Part shown: positions 35,392-43,851 of the stretch, piece by piece
Layout: the number at the start of each line of letters is the position of its first letter
Numbering within the stretch: the first letter of the stretch is position 1
Position numbers and translations under genes: made by a program
Notes under the pieces: generated by a model
Told to the model about the DNA's origin: nothing
The model's input: the letters and a program-made list of their open reading frames with translations, nothing else
Database searches by the model: none
Origin: Candidatus Borkfalkia faecavium
GTDB taxonomy: Bacteria; Bacillota; Clostridia; Christensenellales; Borkfalkiaceae
Direction of reading: 5' to 3'
Assembly: GCA_019114755.1 (NCBI GenBank)
Contig: DXEW01000017.1
Coordinates: 1-63,383, forward strand
Length of the DNA: 63,383 nucleotides

Positions 35392-36294
35392 ATGAAACGG
35401 AAGACTAAAATTTACATTTTCGACTGCCTGATGATGGCGGCGCTGGCGTTTTTATTCGCGCTGATGTACGAGCTGTTCGTGGCGCCCAACCACTTTGCCC
35501 CTTCGGGCGTGAACGGCATCGCCACCATGATCGAATATGTGACGGACGGCGCCTTCAGCGTGGGATACTTTTCGCTGATCGTCAACATCCCGCTGTGCGT
35601 GGCGGCGTTCTTCCTCATCGACCGCGGCTTCGCCGTCAAGACCTTTATCTTCAGCCTGCTGTATTCGGTGTTCCTGCTCGTGCTGCGGGCGGCAGACCTT
35701 TCGCAGTTCCAATACGACGCGCAGGGGGTAGACACCATCTATCCCGTGCTGATCGCGGGCGCCATCAGCGGGTTCGTGTACGGGCTGGCGGTGCGGCGCA
35801 ACTCTTCCACGGGCGGGGCGGACGTCATCGCCAAATATGTGAGCAAGAAAAATCCCCTGCTCAACTTTTTTTGGATCAACTTCGCCATCAACGCCGCCAT
35901 CGCGGCGGTATCCTTCTTCGTATACGCCAAGCGGGACGGCGGCGGCGCCTTGGTGTACGACTACAAGCCGGTGGTGCTGTGCATGCTGTACTGCCTGATG
36001 TCGAGCTTTGTGGGCAATTCCATCATCCGCGGCTCCAAATCGGCATATAAATTTTTGGTCATCACCCCGCACGCCGACGAGATCGAAAAGGAGATCGTGG
36101 GCAGGCTCCACCATTCCGCCACCCGCATCAGCGCCATGGGCGCCTACAGCCACACCCCGCGCGACGTGCTCATCTGCGTGATCAACCGCAGGCAGATCGA
36201 AGAATTCCGCGAGATCTTGCAAAAGTACGACAAGACCTTCGCCTTTGTGGAGACGGTGAACGAGACGCTGGGCAATTTTTTGAAGGTGAAATAG
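35392..36294 (+). CDS. YitT-family membrane protein (DUF161 plus DUF2179)
   Basis: 300 residues from the ATG at 35392 (MKRKTKIYIFDC), with GGAGGGA upstream. Five to six membrane segments in residues 1-200, then a soluble DUF2179 domain (about 205-295, TPHADEIEKEIVGRLHHSAT, YDKTFAFVETVNETLG). Function of the family is not established; it is often described as a transporter-like regulator. It is divergent from hsp20 and forms an operon with the DUF1266 gene 39 bp downstream. Confidence 0.88.
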   Translation: MKRKTKIYIFDCLMMAALAFLFALMYELFVAPNHFAPSGVNGIATMIEYVTDGAFSVGYFSLIVNIPLCVAAFFLIDRGFAVKTFIFSLLYSVFLLVLRAADLSQFQYDAQGVDTIYPVLIAGAISGFVYGLAVRRNSSTGGADVIAKYVSKKNPLLNFFWINFAINAAIAAVSFFVYAKRDGGGALVYDYKPVVLCMLYCLMSSFVGNSIIRGSKSAYKFLVITPHADEIEKEIVGRLHHSATRISAMGAYSHTPRDVLICVINRRQIEEFREILQKYDKTFAFVETVNETLGNFLKVK

Positions 36295-36333
36295 ACCCGC
36301 GCCGACGCGGGAGCAATCAATTTGGAGGAAACC

Positions 36334-37482
36334 ATGAATATCGACGAGATCAGGGCGCGCACCGCCCGGCAGATGCAGGAGATGCAAAAGCGCGCGCAGG
36401 AAGCGGCGGATAGAATTTCCGCACCGGATGCGGATGCTCTTTCCGCCCAAGAAGAAGAAAAGAAAAGGGCGGAAGAGGCAGAGCGCGCCCGCAAAGCGGC
36501 AGAGCAGGAAGAGGCGAACCTGCAGCGCCAGCGCGAAGTGCTGGCGCAGATGATGGGCGAAGAGTTCGCCCGGCAGTCCGCCGCCATGCAGGAGCAGGTA
36601 TCGGAAGAGATCAGGCGGCAGGCGGCAGCGGCGGCGGCACAGGCGCAGCAAGACGTGCTCGGGGCGCTGTACGGCGGCGACCTCTCCATGCTTTCCGCCG
36701 CCCTCGACACCCTGGCGATGGACGACGAGGAGGACGAAGAAGAAGAGGCGGAGTTGACGCCCGCGCAGCTGTACGACTATGTCGAAGAGAAGATGCGGGA
36801 AATAGACGCCCTCGAAGAGCCGCAGCCCGCCGCATACGGCGCCCTCCCCTCCCGCTGGGAAAAGTTCTGCATCCTGCTTTCGGGCATCATCTCCACCGTC
36901 AACGAACACAGCCTCGACGGGCTGAACGTAGAAGAGCATATCCCCCTGTACGAACAGCAGATCGCCAACCTGCTGCGGAACAGCTGGGGCATCTGCGGGC
37001 GGGAAGAGCTTCTGGATACCCTGCTGTACCTTTCGCGCGGCGGCTACCGCGCCCGCTTTGCCGCCTACGCCGAGGCCGCCTCGGCGGAAGAGCTGTTCGA
37101 TGAAGACACCGACGAAGAGGACAAGGAAGGCATCGAACGCGGCCTGGCGTTCGTACAGCACTTCAAAGACAAGTACGAACCGGAATTTTTGCTGGGCTGG
37201 GACATCGGCCGCGCGGCGATGATCACCCGCTGGGGCTATTTCGTGGGCTGGCTGACCAAGGCGGAAACGCTGCAGCTGCTTTCCGACATGGGGCAGGTAG
37301 CGGCAAACGGCCTGGGCAGCTGGCGCGAATTTGCCCGCTCGTACCTGTTCGGCGGCGCTTTTTGGAAGGAAGTGTGCGCGGCAGGCGACGGGGCGAGCTA
37401 CCTCGATACCCTGACGGAGGCGGTCAAGGCGCTGCTGCAAAGCGGCGGACAGTGGCAGCGCTTCCCCTGGGCGAAGGAATAA
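36334..37482 (+). CDS. DUF1266-containing protein with N-terminal coiled coil
   Basis: 382 residues from the ATG at 36334, GGAGG six bases upstream. Residues about 10-110 are a highly charged Glu/Ala/Gln coiled coil; residues about 120-150 are acidic. The C-terminal 190 residues resemble DUF1266 (FLLGWDIGRAAMITRWGYFV, LGSWREFARSYLFGGAFW). No signal peptide. The family has no established function and in other bacteria often travels with toxin/immunity or surface loci, not evident here. Confidence 0.75.
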   Translation: MNIDEIRARTARQMQEMQKRAQEAADRISAPDADALSAQEEEKKRAEEAERARKAAEQEEANLQRQREVLAQMMGEEFARQSAAMQEQVSEEIRRQAAAAAAQAQQDVLGALYGGDLSMLSAALDTLAMDDEEDEEEEAELTPAQLYDYVEEKMREIDALEEPQPAAYGALPSRWEKFCILLSGIISTVNEHSLDGLNVEEHIPLYEQQIANLLRNSWGICGREELLDTLLYLSRGGYRARFAAYAEAASAEELFDEDTDEEDKEGIERGLAFVQHFKDKYEPEFLLGWDIGRAAMITRWGYFVGWLTKAETLQLLSDMGQVAANGLGSWREFARSYLFGGAFWKEVCAAGDGASYLDTLTEAVKALLQSGGQWQRFPWAKE

Positions 37483-37484
37483 AA

Positions 37485-37541
37485 AGGCGCATAGCCGATC
37501 GTCTCGCGCAAGCGCATCGGTAAACAAACGCCTTTCCCTTT
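37485..37541 (+). terminator. Terminator after the YitT-DUF1266 operon
   Basis: AAAGGCG/CGCCTTT outer stem enclosing CCGAT/ATCGG, followed by CCCTTTTC, immediately after the stop. Confidence 0.65.
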
Positions 37542-37712
37542 TCATGCCTTCACCCTTTTTAAGGGGGAAGGTGGCACGAGCCGCTTTTGCGGCGCGTGAC
37601 GAATGAGGGTTGATTTATCCTTATTACACTCTTTGCCTATAACAAGGGCGGTATCCCCTCATCTCGTCGCCGGCAAGGCGCCATGGCAGACGGCGCGAAA
37701 ACGGCGCAGGAA
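37542..37712. repeat. Interspersed repeat fragments
   Basis: CCTTCACCCTTTTTAAGGGG with AAGGTGGCACGAGCC is a common interspersed repeat type. A fragment GCCATGGCAGACGGC (about 37680) is shared, inverted, with R1. No gene. Confidence 0.5.
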
Positions 37713-37715
37713 CGT

Positions 37716-37746
37716 AAAAACAGCCGCACGGGTGTGCGGCTGTTTT
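37716..37746 (-). terminator. Terminator after rplL
   Basis: Near-perfect stem AAAACAGCCGCAC/GTGCGGCTGTTTT with a 4-base loop, ending in TTTTTA on the minus strand. It ends the rplJL unit; no rpoB follows. Confidence 0.9.
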
Positions 37747-37765
37747 GTGTTTTCCTTTCGGGCAA

Positions 37766-38140
37766 TTAGTCGATGGTGACTTCTGCGCCGGCCTCTTTCA
37801 TGCGGGCAGCGATCTTTTCGGCTTCTTCTTTGTTGACGCCTTCTTTGATCATGCCCAGGTCTTCGACCAGCTTCTTCGCTTCGGCAAGGCCGAGGGAAGT
37901 GAACTCGCGGACAGCCTTGATGACCTCGATCTTCTTAGCGCCGATGTCCTTCAGCTTGACGTTGAACTCGGTCTTCTCTTCCACTGCGGGAGCGGCAGCG
38001 CCTGCTGCGGGAGCAGCTGCAACTGCGACGGGAGCGGCGGCGCTGACGCCGAACTCCTCTTCCAAAGCCTTCACGAGCTCGTTGAGCTCGACGACCGTCA
38101 TACCTTTGATCTCTTCGATGAACTTAGCGATATCTGCCAT
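37766..38140 (-). CDS. rplL: 50S ribosomal protein L7/L12
   Basis: 124 residues from the ATG at 38138-38140 ([20 protein letters not shown]). The N-terminal dimerisation part, Ala-rich hinge (about residues 33-52) and C-terminal factor-binding domain ([20 protein letters not shown]) are all present. Stalk protein. In most bacteria rpoB follows; here a terminator and a convergent operon do. Confidence 0.98.
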   Translation of the reverse strand: MADIAKFIEEIKGMTVVELNELVKALEEEFGVSAAAPVAVAAAPAAGAAAPAVEEKTEFNVKLKDIGAKKIEVIKAVREFTSLGLAEAKKLVEDLGMIKEGVNKEEAEKIAARMKEAGAEVTID

Positions 38141-38239
38141 TGTAATGATCCTCCGATGATTTTTTGATTTTGTCTGCCGCATTTTACGCCGCGGCGGGGC
38201 GGGTCTGCGGCCGATGGCCGCGCTTGTTGCTGTACCTGT

Positions 38240-38764
38240 TTATGCGCCCTTCTTTTCGGCGATGGCGTTGAGCGCCACCACTACGCCGCGCAGCATTGCG
38301 GAAAGAACGCCCGCAAAGTTGGCGATGGGTGCCTGCATCGAGCCGAGCATCTTGGCGATGAGCTCTTCCCTCGAAGGCATATCCGCGAGGGCTTTGACGC
38401 CCGCCGCATCGACATACGCGTTGTCGACATAAGCGCTCTTGGGGACGATCTTTTCGGGCAGGTCTTTGACCGCCTGGGCGAAGATCTTGGCCGCCGACGT
38501 TTCGTCGGGGCTGAACGCCGTAGCCGTGGGGCCGTTGAGGTCGGCATCGAACGCATCTACGCCCAGTTCGTTGAAGGCCTTGCGCACGAGGGTGTTTTTG
38601 TACACCTTGTACTCGACGCCCGCCTCGCGGAACTTGTTGCGGAGCGCGGAAACTTCTGCAACGGTGAGCCCCTTATAGTCGACAAATACGACAGACTTGC
38701 TGTTTTGGATCTTTTGCTTGATCTCTTCAACAACCTGCTTTTTTGCTTCTAAATTGGCTGACAT
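38240..38764 (-). CDS. rplJ: 50S ribosomal protein L10
   Basis: 174 residues; N-terminal rRNA-binding part (SKSVVFVDYKGLTVAEVSAL, YKVYKNTLVRKA) and the C-terminal helix that binds L7/L12 dimers. AGGAGG precedes the ATG. The promoter and L10 leader lie 600-770 bp upstream, because repeat R4 sits between leader and gene. Confidence 0.98.
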   Translation of the reverse strand: MSANLEAKKQVVEEIKQKIQNSKSVVFVDYKGLTVAEVSALRNKFREAGVEYKVYKNTLVRKAFNELGVDAFDADLNGPTATAFSPDETSAAKIFAQAVKDLPEKIVPKSAYVDNAYVDAAGVKALADMPSREELIAKMLGSMQAPIANFAGVLSAMLRGVVVALNAIAEKKGA

Positions 38765-38784
38765 TGGTTACCTCCTGTTATATT

Positions 38785-39300
38785 TGGCTCGCGAAAATCT
38801 CGGCGGCTGCGCCTGCGATTTTCTGCGATTTGAGGGAGACACCTCCGTGCGCTCGTCGCGTAAAATACGCGCCGTGCTGGCGGCGGTTTCTCCGCTCTGC
38901 GCCGCGCACGCAAGGGCTCTCGTTTGATAAACGCGCGGCGCATTCACCCTCTTCCGTATACCTTTAAGGGGCGCCGGCGCAAAAGCGTGGTTTTGCTTGC
39001 GCAGTCGTTATTTTATTGACTCGCGAAAAATGTTTTGAGCTGACAAAACATTTTTCTGCGATCTGAGGACAACCCCACTGTCCGCCTTCGGCGGAGCAGC
39101 CGGAGTTTTCCTCGGCGGTGCGCTTTTCAGGGCACACCTTTTTCAGACGCGCACCGCCTTCACCTTTCCTGCAAAAGCCTGACGGCAAATGAGGGGCGCG
39201 GGCGCAAAAGCGTGGTTTTGCTTGCGCAGTCGTTATTTAAGTTTTTCCTCGCGAAAATCTCGGCGGCTGCGCCTGCGATTTTCTGCGATTTGAGGCCGCG
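38785..39300 (-). repeat. Composite structured intergenic repeat, copy R4, inside the rplJ leader
   Basis: Displays its modules on the plus strand but is transcribed as complement in the rplJ leader. Contains P1-type hairpins at 38790-38827, 39025-39056 and 39250-39287; P3 stem TGCGCCGCGC/GCGCGGCGCA (38898-38942) around the conserved GGGCTCTCG loop; TCCGCC-TTCG-GGCGGA hairpin; 10-bp stem GGCGGTGCGC/GCGCACCGCC with loop TTCAGGGCACACC; CTTCACCTTTCCTGC island; and two GCGCAAAAGCGTGGTTTTGC hairpins. All are homologous by position to R2 with different stem arms. Confidence 0.8.
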
Positions 39301-39361
39301 GCACGCCCTGCCGGGCGGCGCTTCCTCTGCGGCGCCTTTGAACACTTCAAACGCCTGCCGC

Positions 39362-39398
39362 AAAAAAACAGCCCTTACACCGCACGGCATAAGGGCTG
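39362..39398 (-). terminator. Attenuator of the L10 leader
   Basis: Stem CAGCCCTTA/TAAGGGCTG with a 12-base tip followed by seven T on the minus strand, about 110 nt downstream of the predicted start. Confidence 0.88.
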
Positions 39399-39500
39399 CA
39401 AGAAAACACTTTTCACAGCTACAAAACGCCTCGGCGGGCTGCATGCGCAATTAAACCAAACGGTGCCTGCTTTCTACGGTGTGCTATTCATTTGTTGTAA
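39399..39500 (-). promoter_or_regulatory. Ribosomal protein L10 leader
   Basis: Transcribed leader of rplJL. It contains GCCGAGGCGTTT (about 39423-39434), a core of the L10 leader in Bacillota, upstream of the attenuator. In relatives excess L10-L7/L12 complex binds here and favours termination. Assignment is by position and motif; no covariance search was done. Confidence 0.75.
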
Positions 39501-39503
39501 AGC

Positions 39504-39532
39504 ATTATACCGCGGATGCGGCGCCTTGTCAA
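39504..39532 (-). promoter_or_regulatory. Consensus promoter of rplJL
   Basis: TTGACA (39527-39532), 17 bp, TATAAT (39504-39509): perfect hexamers and spacing. The -35 starts seven bases below the rplA stop. Confidence 0.95.
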
Positions 39533-39538
39533 CTGTTT

Positions 39539-40228
39539 TTAGCCCTTGTTGTAGGCGACTTTTACGCCCGGGCCCATGGTGCTGGAAACGGTGACGCTCT
39601 TGATGTACTGGCCCTTCGCCGCCGCGGGTTTGGCGCGGACGATGGCGTCCATCAGGGCGTTGAAGTTTTCGGCGATCTTTTCTTTGCCGAAGCTCTTTTT
39701 GCCGATGGGGCAATGGATGATTGCCGTCTTGTCCAGACGGTATTCCACTTTACCTGCCTTCACCTCGGCGATCGCCTTGGCGACGTCCATGGTGACGGTA
39801 CCGGACTTCGGGTTCGGCATGAGGCCTTTCGGGCCGAGCAGCTTACCGATGCGGCCGACGACGCCCATCATGTCGGGCGTGGTGATGACGACGTCGAAAT
39901 CGAACCAGTTCTCCGTCTGGATCTTCTGGATCATTTCTTCCGCGCCCACGTAATCGGCGCCCGCCTGCTGGGCGATGTCTGCGCGCTCGCCCTTGGCGAT
40001 GACCAACACCTTTTTGCTCTTGCCGGTGCCGTTGGGCAGCACGAGCACGCCGCGGACCTGCTGATCCGCCTGACGGGGGTCGACGCCGAGGCGGACGTGC
40101 AGCTCGATGGTCTCATCGAACTTCGCCTTCGCCGTTTCGATGACGATGTTCATCGCCTCTTCGGCATCGTATAATTTGGAACGATCGTATGCCTTCAAGC
40201 TGTCGGCATATTTTTTCCCGTATTTCAT
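39539..40228 (-). CDS. rplA: 50S ribosomal protein L1
   Basis: 229 residues; [20 protein letters not shown] start, [17 protein letters not shown] and the C-terminal [11 protein letters not shown]. Mobile L1 stalk. Follows rplK by 60 bp; rplJL downstream has its own promoter. Confidence 0.98.
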   Translation of the reverse strand: MKYGKKYADSLKAYDRSKLYDAEEAMNIVIETAKAKFDETIELHVRLGVDPRQADQQVRGVLVLPNGTGKSKKVLVIAKGERADIAQQAGADYVGAEEMIQKIQTENWFDFDVVITTPDMMGVVGRIGKLLGPKGLMPNPKSGTVTMDVAKAIAEVKAGKVEYRLDKTAIIHCPIGKKSFGKEKIAENFNALMDAIVRAKPAAAKGQYIKSVTVSSTMGPGVKVAYNKG

Positions 40229-40288
40229 TCTTAATTTACCTCCTTGTGGTTCCGGCGAGATGATCTCTCTCCCACAGTCTCCTTATAT

Positions 40289-40714
40289 TTACTCTTCGAC
40301 GGTGATACCCATGCTGCGGGCGGTGCCTTTGACCATGCTCATGGCAGATTCGAGCGAAACGGTGTTGAGGTCGGGCATTTTCAGCTTGGCGATCTCTTCT
40401 ACCTGCTGCTTGGTGAGCTTGGCGACTTTGTCGCGGTTGGGGCGAGCGCTGCCGCTTTCGATCTTGCACGCCTTTTTGATGAGCACGGGCACGGGCGGCG
40501 TCTTCAGGATAAAGGTAAACGACCGATCCTGATAGATGGTGATGACAACGGGAATGATCAGCCCCGCCTGGTCGGCGGTCTTCGCGTTGAACTCTTTGGT
40601 AAAGCCGGGGATGTTGATGCCGTGCGGGCCGAGCGTCGAACCGACGGGGGGACCGGGGGTAGCTTTACCTGCGGGCAGCTGAAGCTTGACGACCGCAGTG
40701 ATCTTTTTAGCCAT
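40289..40714 (-). CDS. rplK: 50S ribosomal protein L11
   Basis: 141 residues from the ATG at 40712-40714 ([20 protein letters not shown]), AGGAGG upstream. [19 protein letters not shown] and the C-terminal [12 protein letters not shown] are canonical. Binds the GTPase-associated centre. Confidence 0.98.
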   Translation of the reverse strand: MAKKITAVVKLQLPAGKATPGPPVGSTLGPHGINIPGFTKEFNAKTADQAGLIIPVVITIYQDRSFTFILKTPPVPVLIKKACKIESGSARPNRDKVAKLTKQQVEEIAKLKMPDLNTVSLESAMSMVKGTARSMGITVEE

Positions 40715-40799
40715 AAGTTCTCCTCCTGAGATTGTGGTTGTAACAAAGCGCCTTGCAAAAATTTGCGCTTCTCCCACGATTTAAGAAAAAAGGTTGCCC

Positions 40800-41366
40800 T
40801 TATTCCTGCGTAGTTTGCTCTGCCGCCTCGACGGCGTTGAGCTTGCGTATCTGCACGTATTCCACCTCGACGTCGGTATTCCTGCCGAACATCAGCACGT
40901 TTACCTTCGCCTTTTGGGCGGAATCGTTCAGTTCTTTGACCTTGCCTACAAAACCGGCCAAGGGGCCTGCGTCGATGCTGACGTTGTCGCCCACGGCGAA
41001 GTCTGCATCCACCGCCACAGATTCCAGCTGCATCTTGCGCACCTCTTCCTCTTTGAGGGGAAGCGGCCTGCCCTGCGGGCCTACAAAGCCCGTCACCCCG
41101 CGGGTATTGGTCACAAGGTACCACACCTGGTTGGAATAGATCATCTTGATGAACACATAACAAGGCAGCAGCTTGCGCTCGACCACCTTCTTTTTGCCGT
41201 TCTTCTCTTCAATGGTCTGCTCCATGGGGATCTTCAGATCGAAGATGTTGTTTTGCAGGTTATTGTTTTCGATGAGTTGTTCCAGGCTGGCTTTGACCAT
41301 CGCCTCATACCCCGAATAGGTATGCAGCACATACCACTTTGCCTGGCTTTCGAGAGAATTTTCCAT
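40800..41366 (-). CDS. nusG: Transcription termination/antitermination factor NusG
   Basis: 188 residues from MENSLESQAKWYV. NGN domain (WYVLHTYSGYEAMVKASLEQ, RKLLPCYVFIKM) then the C-terminal KOW (VGDNVSIDAGPLAGFVGKVK). The ATG at 41364-41366 has only a weak GAGAT upstream. A TTG start nine codons earlier (reading LKDEIESVMENS) has a run of G upstream and is a real alternative. Between secE and rplK, as usual. Confidence 0.95.
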   Translation of the reverse strand: MENSLESQAKWYVLHTYSGYEAMVKASLEQLIENNNLQNNIFDLKIPMEQTIEEKNGKKKVVERKLLPCYVFIKMIYSNQVWYLVTNTRGVTGFVGPQGRPLPLKEEEVRKMQLESVAVDADFAVGDNVSIDAGPLAGFVGKVKELNDSAQKAKVNVLMFGRNTDVEVEYVQIRKLNAVEAAEQTTQE

Positions 41367-41481
41367 AACGCTTTCGATCTCGTCTTTCAAGAAGCACCCC
41401 CCCGCAAAAATCACTGCGATCGCTTTGCGCTGCAAAACGCAAGCGTGACAATGTATTTTGCGATGGATGCTTGCTGAAAAT

Positions 41482-41709
41482 TCAGGCGCCGATGCCTGTG
41501 AGCAGCCCCAGCAGCGTATTCAAGCCGTAATTGATGGCGGTGAACACGATGAGGAAGGCGATGACCACGGCCAGGACCGCGCCCGTCGATTTGACAACTT
41601 TGCCGAACGAGGGCCAGGTCACCTTTTTCAGCTCGGAAAAGACCTCTTTGATCTTTCTGCCCATGCGCACGAAGATGTTGGGCTTTTTGACAGCAGTTTT
41701 CCCTTTCAT
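41482..41709 (-). CDS. secE: Preprotein translocase subunit SecE
   Basis: 75 residues: basic N-terminus, the amphipathic EVFSELKKVTWPSFGKVVKS helix and one membrane segment (about residues 43-68), the minimal Gram-positive form. Stabilises SecY. Confidence 0.96.
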   Translation of the reverse strand: MKGKTAVKKPNIFVRMGRKIKEVFSELKKVTWPSFGKVVKSTGAVLAVVIAFLIVFTAINYGLNTLLGLLTGIGA

Positions 41710-41745
41710 TTCAACCTCTTATATATATGGTCTATGCCCTGCCGC

Positions 41746-41907
41746 TTACTTCGACTCTTTGTGGACGGTATGCTTTTTGCAGTTCGGGCAATACTTTTTC
41801 AGCTGCAGTCTCTCCGGGTCGTTCTTCTTGTTCTTCATCGTATCGTAATTTCTGTGTTTGCACTCGGTGCATTCAAAGGTAACTTTTGTTCTGTTGATGG
41901 CAGCCAT
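41746..41907 (-). CDS. rpmG: 50S ribosomal protein L33
   Basis: 53 residues: [20 protein letters not shown], then [20 protein letters not shown] and [13 protein letters not shown]. Four cysteines in two CXXC pairs (CTEC, CPNC), so the zinc form. First gene of rpmG-secE-nusG-rplKA. Confidence 0.97.
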   Translation of the reverse strand: MAAINRTKVTFECTECKHRNYDTMKNKKNDPERLQLKKYCPNCKKHTVHKESK

Positions 41908-41933
41908 CTCGTTTCAACTCCATGCAAAAAAAT

Positions 41934-41955
41934 CACACCTTGGCGCGGTGTGTAG
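41934..41955 (-). terminator. Small hairpin with T-run in the rpmG leader
   Basis: CACACC/GGTGTG stem followed by ATTTTTTTG on the minus strand, right at the predicted transcript start. Too close to the start for a normal terminator; it may be an attenuating or stabilising 5' hairpin. Confidence 0.4.
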
Positions 41956-41959
41956 ATGT

Positions 41960-41989
41960 AGTCTATCATAACCCCGCCCGCCTTGTCAA
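41960..41989 (-). promoter_or_regulatory. Promoter of rpmG-secE-nusG-rplKA
   Basis: -35 TTGACA (41984-41989), 18-bp spacer, -10 TAGACT (41960-41965) with extended TGA. Confidence 0.8.
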
Positions 41990-42100
41990 CCGTTTTTGCC
42001 GCCGCCCGCAAAAATAATTGCCCCGCCGCCGCATTTTTTGCCCCGCCCCGCCCCAAAACCGGGCGAAACAGGTTTTTTTTCGATTTTTTCGGCTTTTCCC

Positions 42101-42129
42101 TTGCAAGCGGCGCCCTTTTCCATTATAAT
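42101..42129 (+). promoter_or_regulatory. Promoter of the flavodiiron gene
   Basis: -35 TTGCAA (42101-42106), 17-bp spacer, -10 TATAAT (42124-42129). Confidence 0.85.
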
Positions 42130-42170
42130 AATAAGAAAGAAGACAAACTATTGCAGCGAGGTTTTTTGAC

Positions 42171-43349
42171 ATGAAAGCGATGCAGATCTGCGAAGGCGTC
42201 TACTGGGTGGGCGCCATCGACTGGAACTTACGCAATTTCCACGGCTACGAGACGGAGAAGGGCTCTACCTACAACGCCTACCTCATCGTCGATGAAAAGA
42301 TCACCCTCATCGACACGGTGAAGGAAGGCTTTTTCGGCGAGATGCTGGAGCGCATCTCTTCCGTCATCGACCCTGCCAAGATCGACGTGATCGTCTCCAA
42401 CCACGCCGAACCCGACCACAGCGGCTGCCTGCCGCAGATCTTGCAGGTGGCGAAAAACGCCAAGGTGTACACGGCCTTCGGCGCGGGCGTGAAGGACCTT
42501 TCCGCCTACTACGGCGATCTGGGCTATACCGGCGTGAAGGCGGGCGAACAGCTGTGCATCGGCAAGCGCACCCTCTCGTTCGTGCCCACGCCCATGGTGC
42601 ACTGGCCGGACAACATGGTCACCTTTATGACGCCGGAGAACATCCTCTTTTCCAACGACGCCTTCGGCCAGCACTACGCCTCCGACGAGCGGCTTGACAC
42701 CGAGTGCGACCTGCCCGAGGCGTATATCCAGGCGCGCAAGTACTACGCCAACATCGTGCAGCCGTACGGCATGCAGACGGGCAAGGCGCTCGCCGCCTGC
42801 GCGGGGCTGCCCATCCGGACCATCTGCCCCAGCCACGGCATCATTTGGACGCAGCACATCCCCGACATCCTCGCCCTGTACAAGAGCTGGGCTGGCGGGG
42901 AATACGACGACACCGCCGTCATCGTCTTTGACACCATGTGGCACTCCACCGAGGCGATGGCGCACGCCATCGAGAGCGGGTTCCTCGCCTGCGGCCTCAA
43001 GCCCCGCCTGTACAACCTGCACTACTGCCACAATTCCGACATCATCGCCGACGCCATGACCGCCAAGTATATCGCCGTCGGCTCCCCCACCCTCAACAAC
43101 AACATGATGCCCTCCGTGGCCTCCTTCCTCACCTATTTCAGGGGGCTGACGGGAAATAAAAAGAAGAGCATCGCCTTCGGCTCGTACGGCTGGGGCGGGC
43201 AGTCGCCCGACCAGGTGCACGAGGCATTGGCGGGCTGCAAGTGCGAGGCGCTGCTGCCGCCCGTGCGCATCGCCTACAAGCCCACGGCGGAACAGCTGGA
43301 AAAACTGACCGCCGAAGTCACGGAAGCGGTCAAAAACAGCCAAAACTGA
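42171..43349 (+). CDS. A-type flavoprotein (flavodiiron FprA family)
   Basis: 392 residues. N-terminal metallo-beta-lactamase-like diiron domain (residues about 1-245; ligands in HAEPDHSG, then H near MVHWPD, D in FSNDAFG and H in SHGIIW) and a C-terminal flavodoxin domain (about 255-390; FMN loop FDTMWHSTEAMAH, later GSYGWGG). Reduces O2 or NO in anaerobes. The start at 42171 (MKAMQ) follows GCGAGG; the ATG three codons later is possible. No rubredoxin domain is fused. Confidence 0.93.
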   Translation: MKAMQICEGVYWVGAIDWNLRNFHGYETEKGSTYNAYLIVDEKITLIDTVKEGFFGEMLERISSVIDPAKIDVIVSNHAEPDHSGCLPQILQVAKNAKVYTAFGAGVKDLSAYYGDLGYTGVKAGEQLCIGKRTLSFVPTPMVHWPDNMVTFMTPENILFSNDAFGQHYASDERLDTECDLPEAYIQARKYYANIVQPYGMQTGKALAACAGLPIRTICPSHGIIWTQHIPDILALYKSWAGGEYDDTAVIVFDTMWHSTEAMAHAIESGFLACGLKPRLYNLHYCHNSDIIADAMTAKYIAVGSPTLNNNMMPSVASFLTYFRGLTGNKKKSIAFGSYGWGGQSPDQVHEALAGCKCEALLPPVRIAYKPTAEQLEKLTAEVTEAVKNSQN

Positions 43350-43366
43350 ATACAGCGGCTTTCCGG

Positions 43367-43396
43367 CGGGCGCACGACAGGTGCGCCCGTTTTTTT
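43367..43396 (+). terminator. Terminator after the flavodiiron gene
   Basis: CGGGCGCAC/GTGCGCCCG stem, 5-base loop, then seven T. Confidence 0.92.
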
Positions 43397-43469
43397 GAAT
43401 ACCTCGGCCGGCGAAATTGTCAGCCGCAAAATAATTTTCTCCTTTCATCAAAAAGTTGCCCGCAAACGC

Positions 43470-43498
43470 TTGACAATCGATACTATGTAATGTATAGT
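43470..43498 (+). promoter_or_regulatory. Promoter of the padR operon
   Basis: -35 TTGACA (43470-43475), 17-bp spacer, -10 TATAGT (43493-43498). Confidence 0.9.
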
Positions 43499-43500
43499 AT
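43480..43500 (+). promoter_or_regulatory. PadR-type operator overlapping the promoter
   Basis: Perfect inverted repeat ATACTAT-N7-ATAGTAT filling the spacer and -10. Matches the ATACT...AGTAT layout of PadR sites and predicts autorepression. Confidence 0.75.
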
Positions 43501-43533
43501 TGCGTATAAAACAGTATGCGCGGGAGGAACGCC

Positions 43534-43851
43534 ATGGATACGCAACTGAAAAAAGGCCTTTTAGACGTGTGCGTGCTTTCTGTGCTGCGCAGAGAGGCCT
43601 CGTACGGGTACAAGATCGTAAACGACATCGCGCCGATGATCGAAATTTCGGAATCGACGCTGTACCCCATCCTCAAACGGCTGGAAGCGGCGGGCATGGT
43701 GACGACCTGCACCCGCGAGCACAACGGCCGCCTGCGCCGCTATTACGCCATCACCCGCAAGGGTGAAGAGCGCATCGACGAATTTTTGCAGGACATGCAG
43801 GAATTTGCGCGCATCTGTGAGATCATTCGCTCGGAGGATCCCCATGACTGA
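43534..43851 (+). CDS. PadR-family transcriptional regulator
   Basis: 105 residues from the ATG at 43534 (MDTQLKKGLLDVCVLSVL), GGGAGG upstream. Winged helix-turn-helix with the family motif YGYKIVNDI and STLYPILKRLEAAGMV, and a short C-terminal dimerisation helix (PadR-s2 type). First gene of a three-gene operon; its stop overlaps the next start. Confidence 0.93.
   Translation: MDTQLKKGLLDVCVLSVLRREASYGYKIVNDIAPMIEISESTLYPILKRLEAAGMVTTCTREHNGRLRRYYAITRKGEERIDEFLQDMQEFARICEIIRSEDPHD

Noticed and set aside
35452-37545. A 697-codon minus-strand reading frame opposite yitT and DUF1266
   Set aside because: Antisense shadow; composition is low-complexity Arg/His/Ala and there is no ribosome site.
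42228-43724. A 498-codon minus-strand frame opposite the flavodiiron gene
   Set aside because: Antisense shadow; spans the flavodiiron terminator and the padR promoter.
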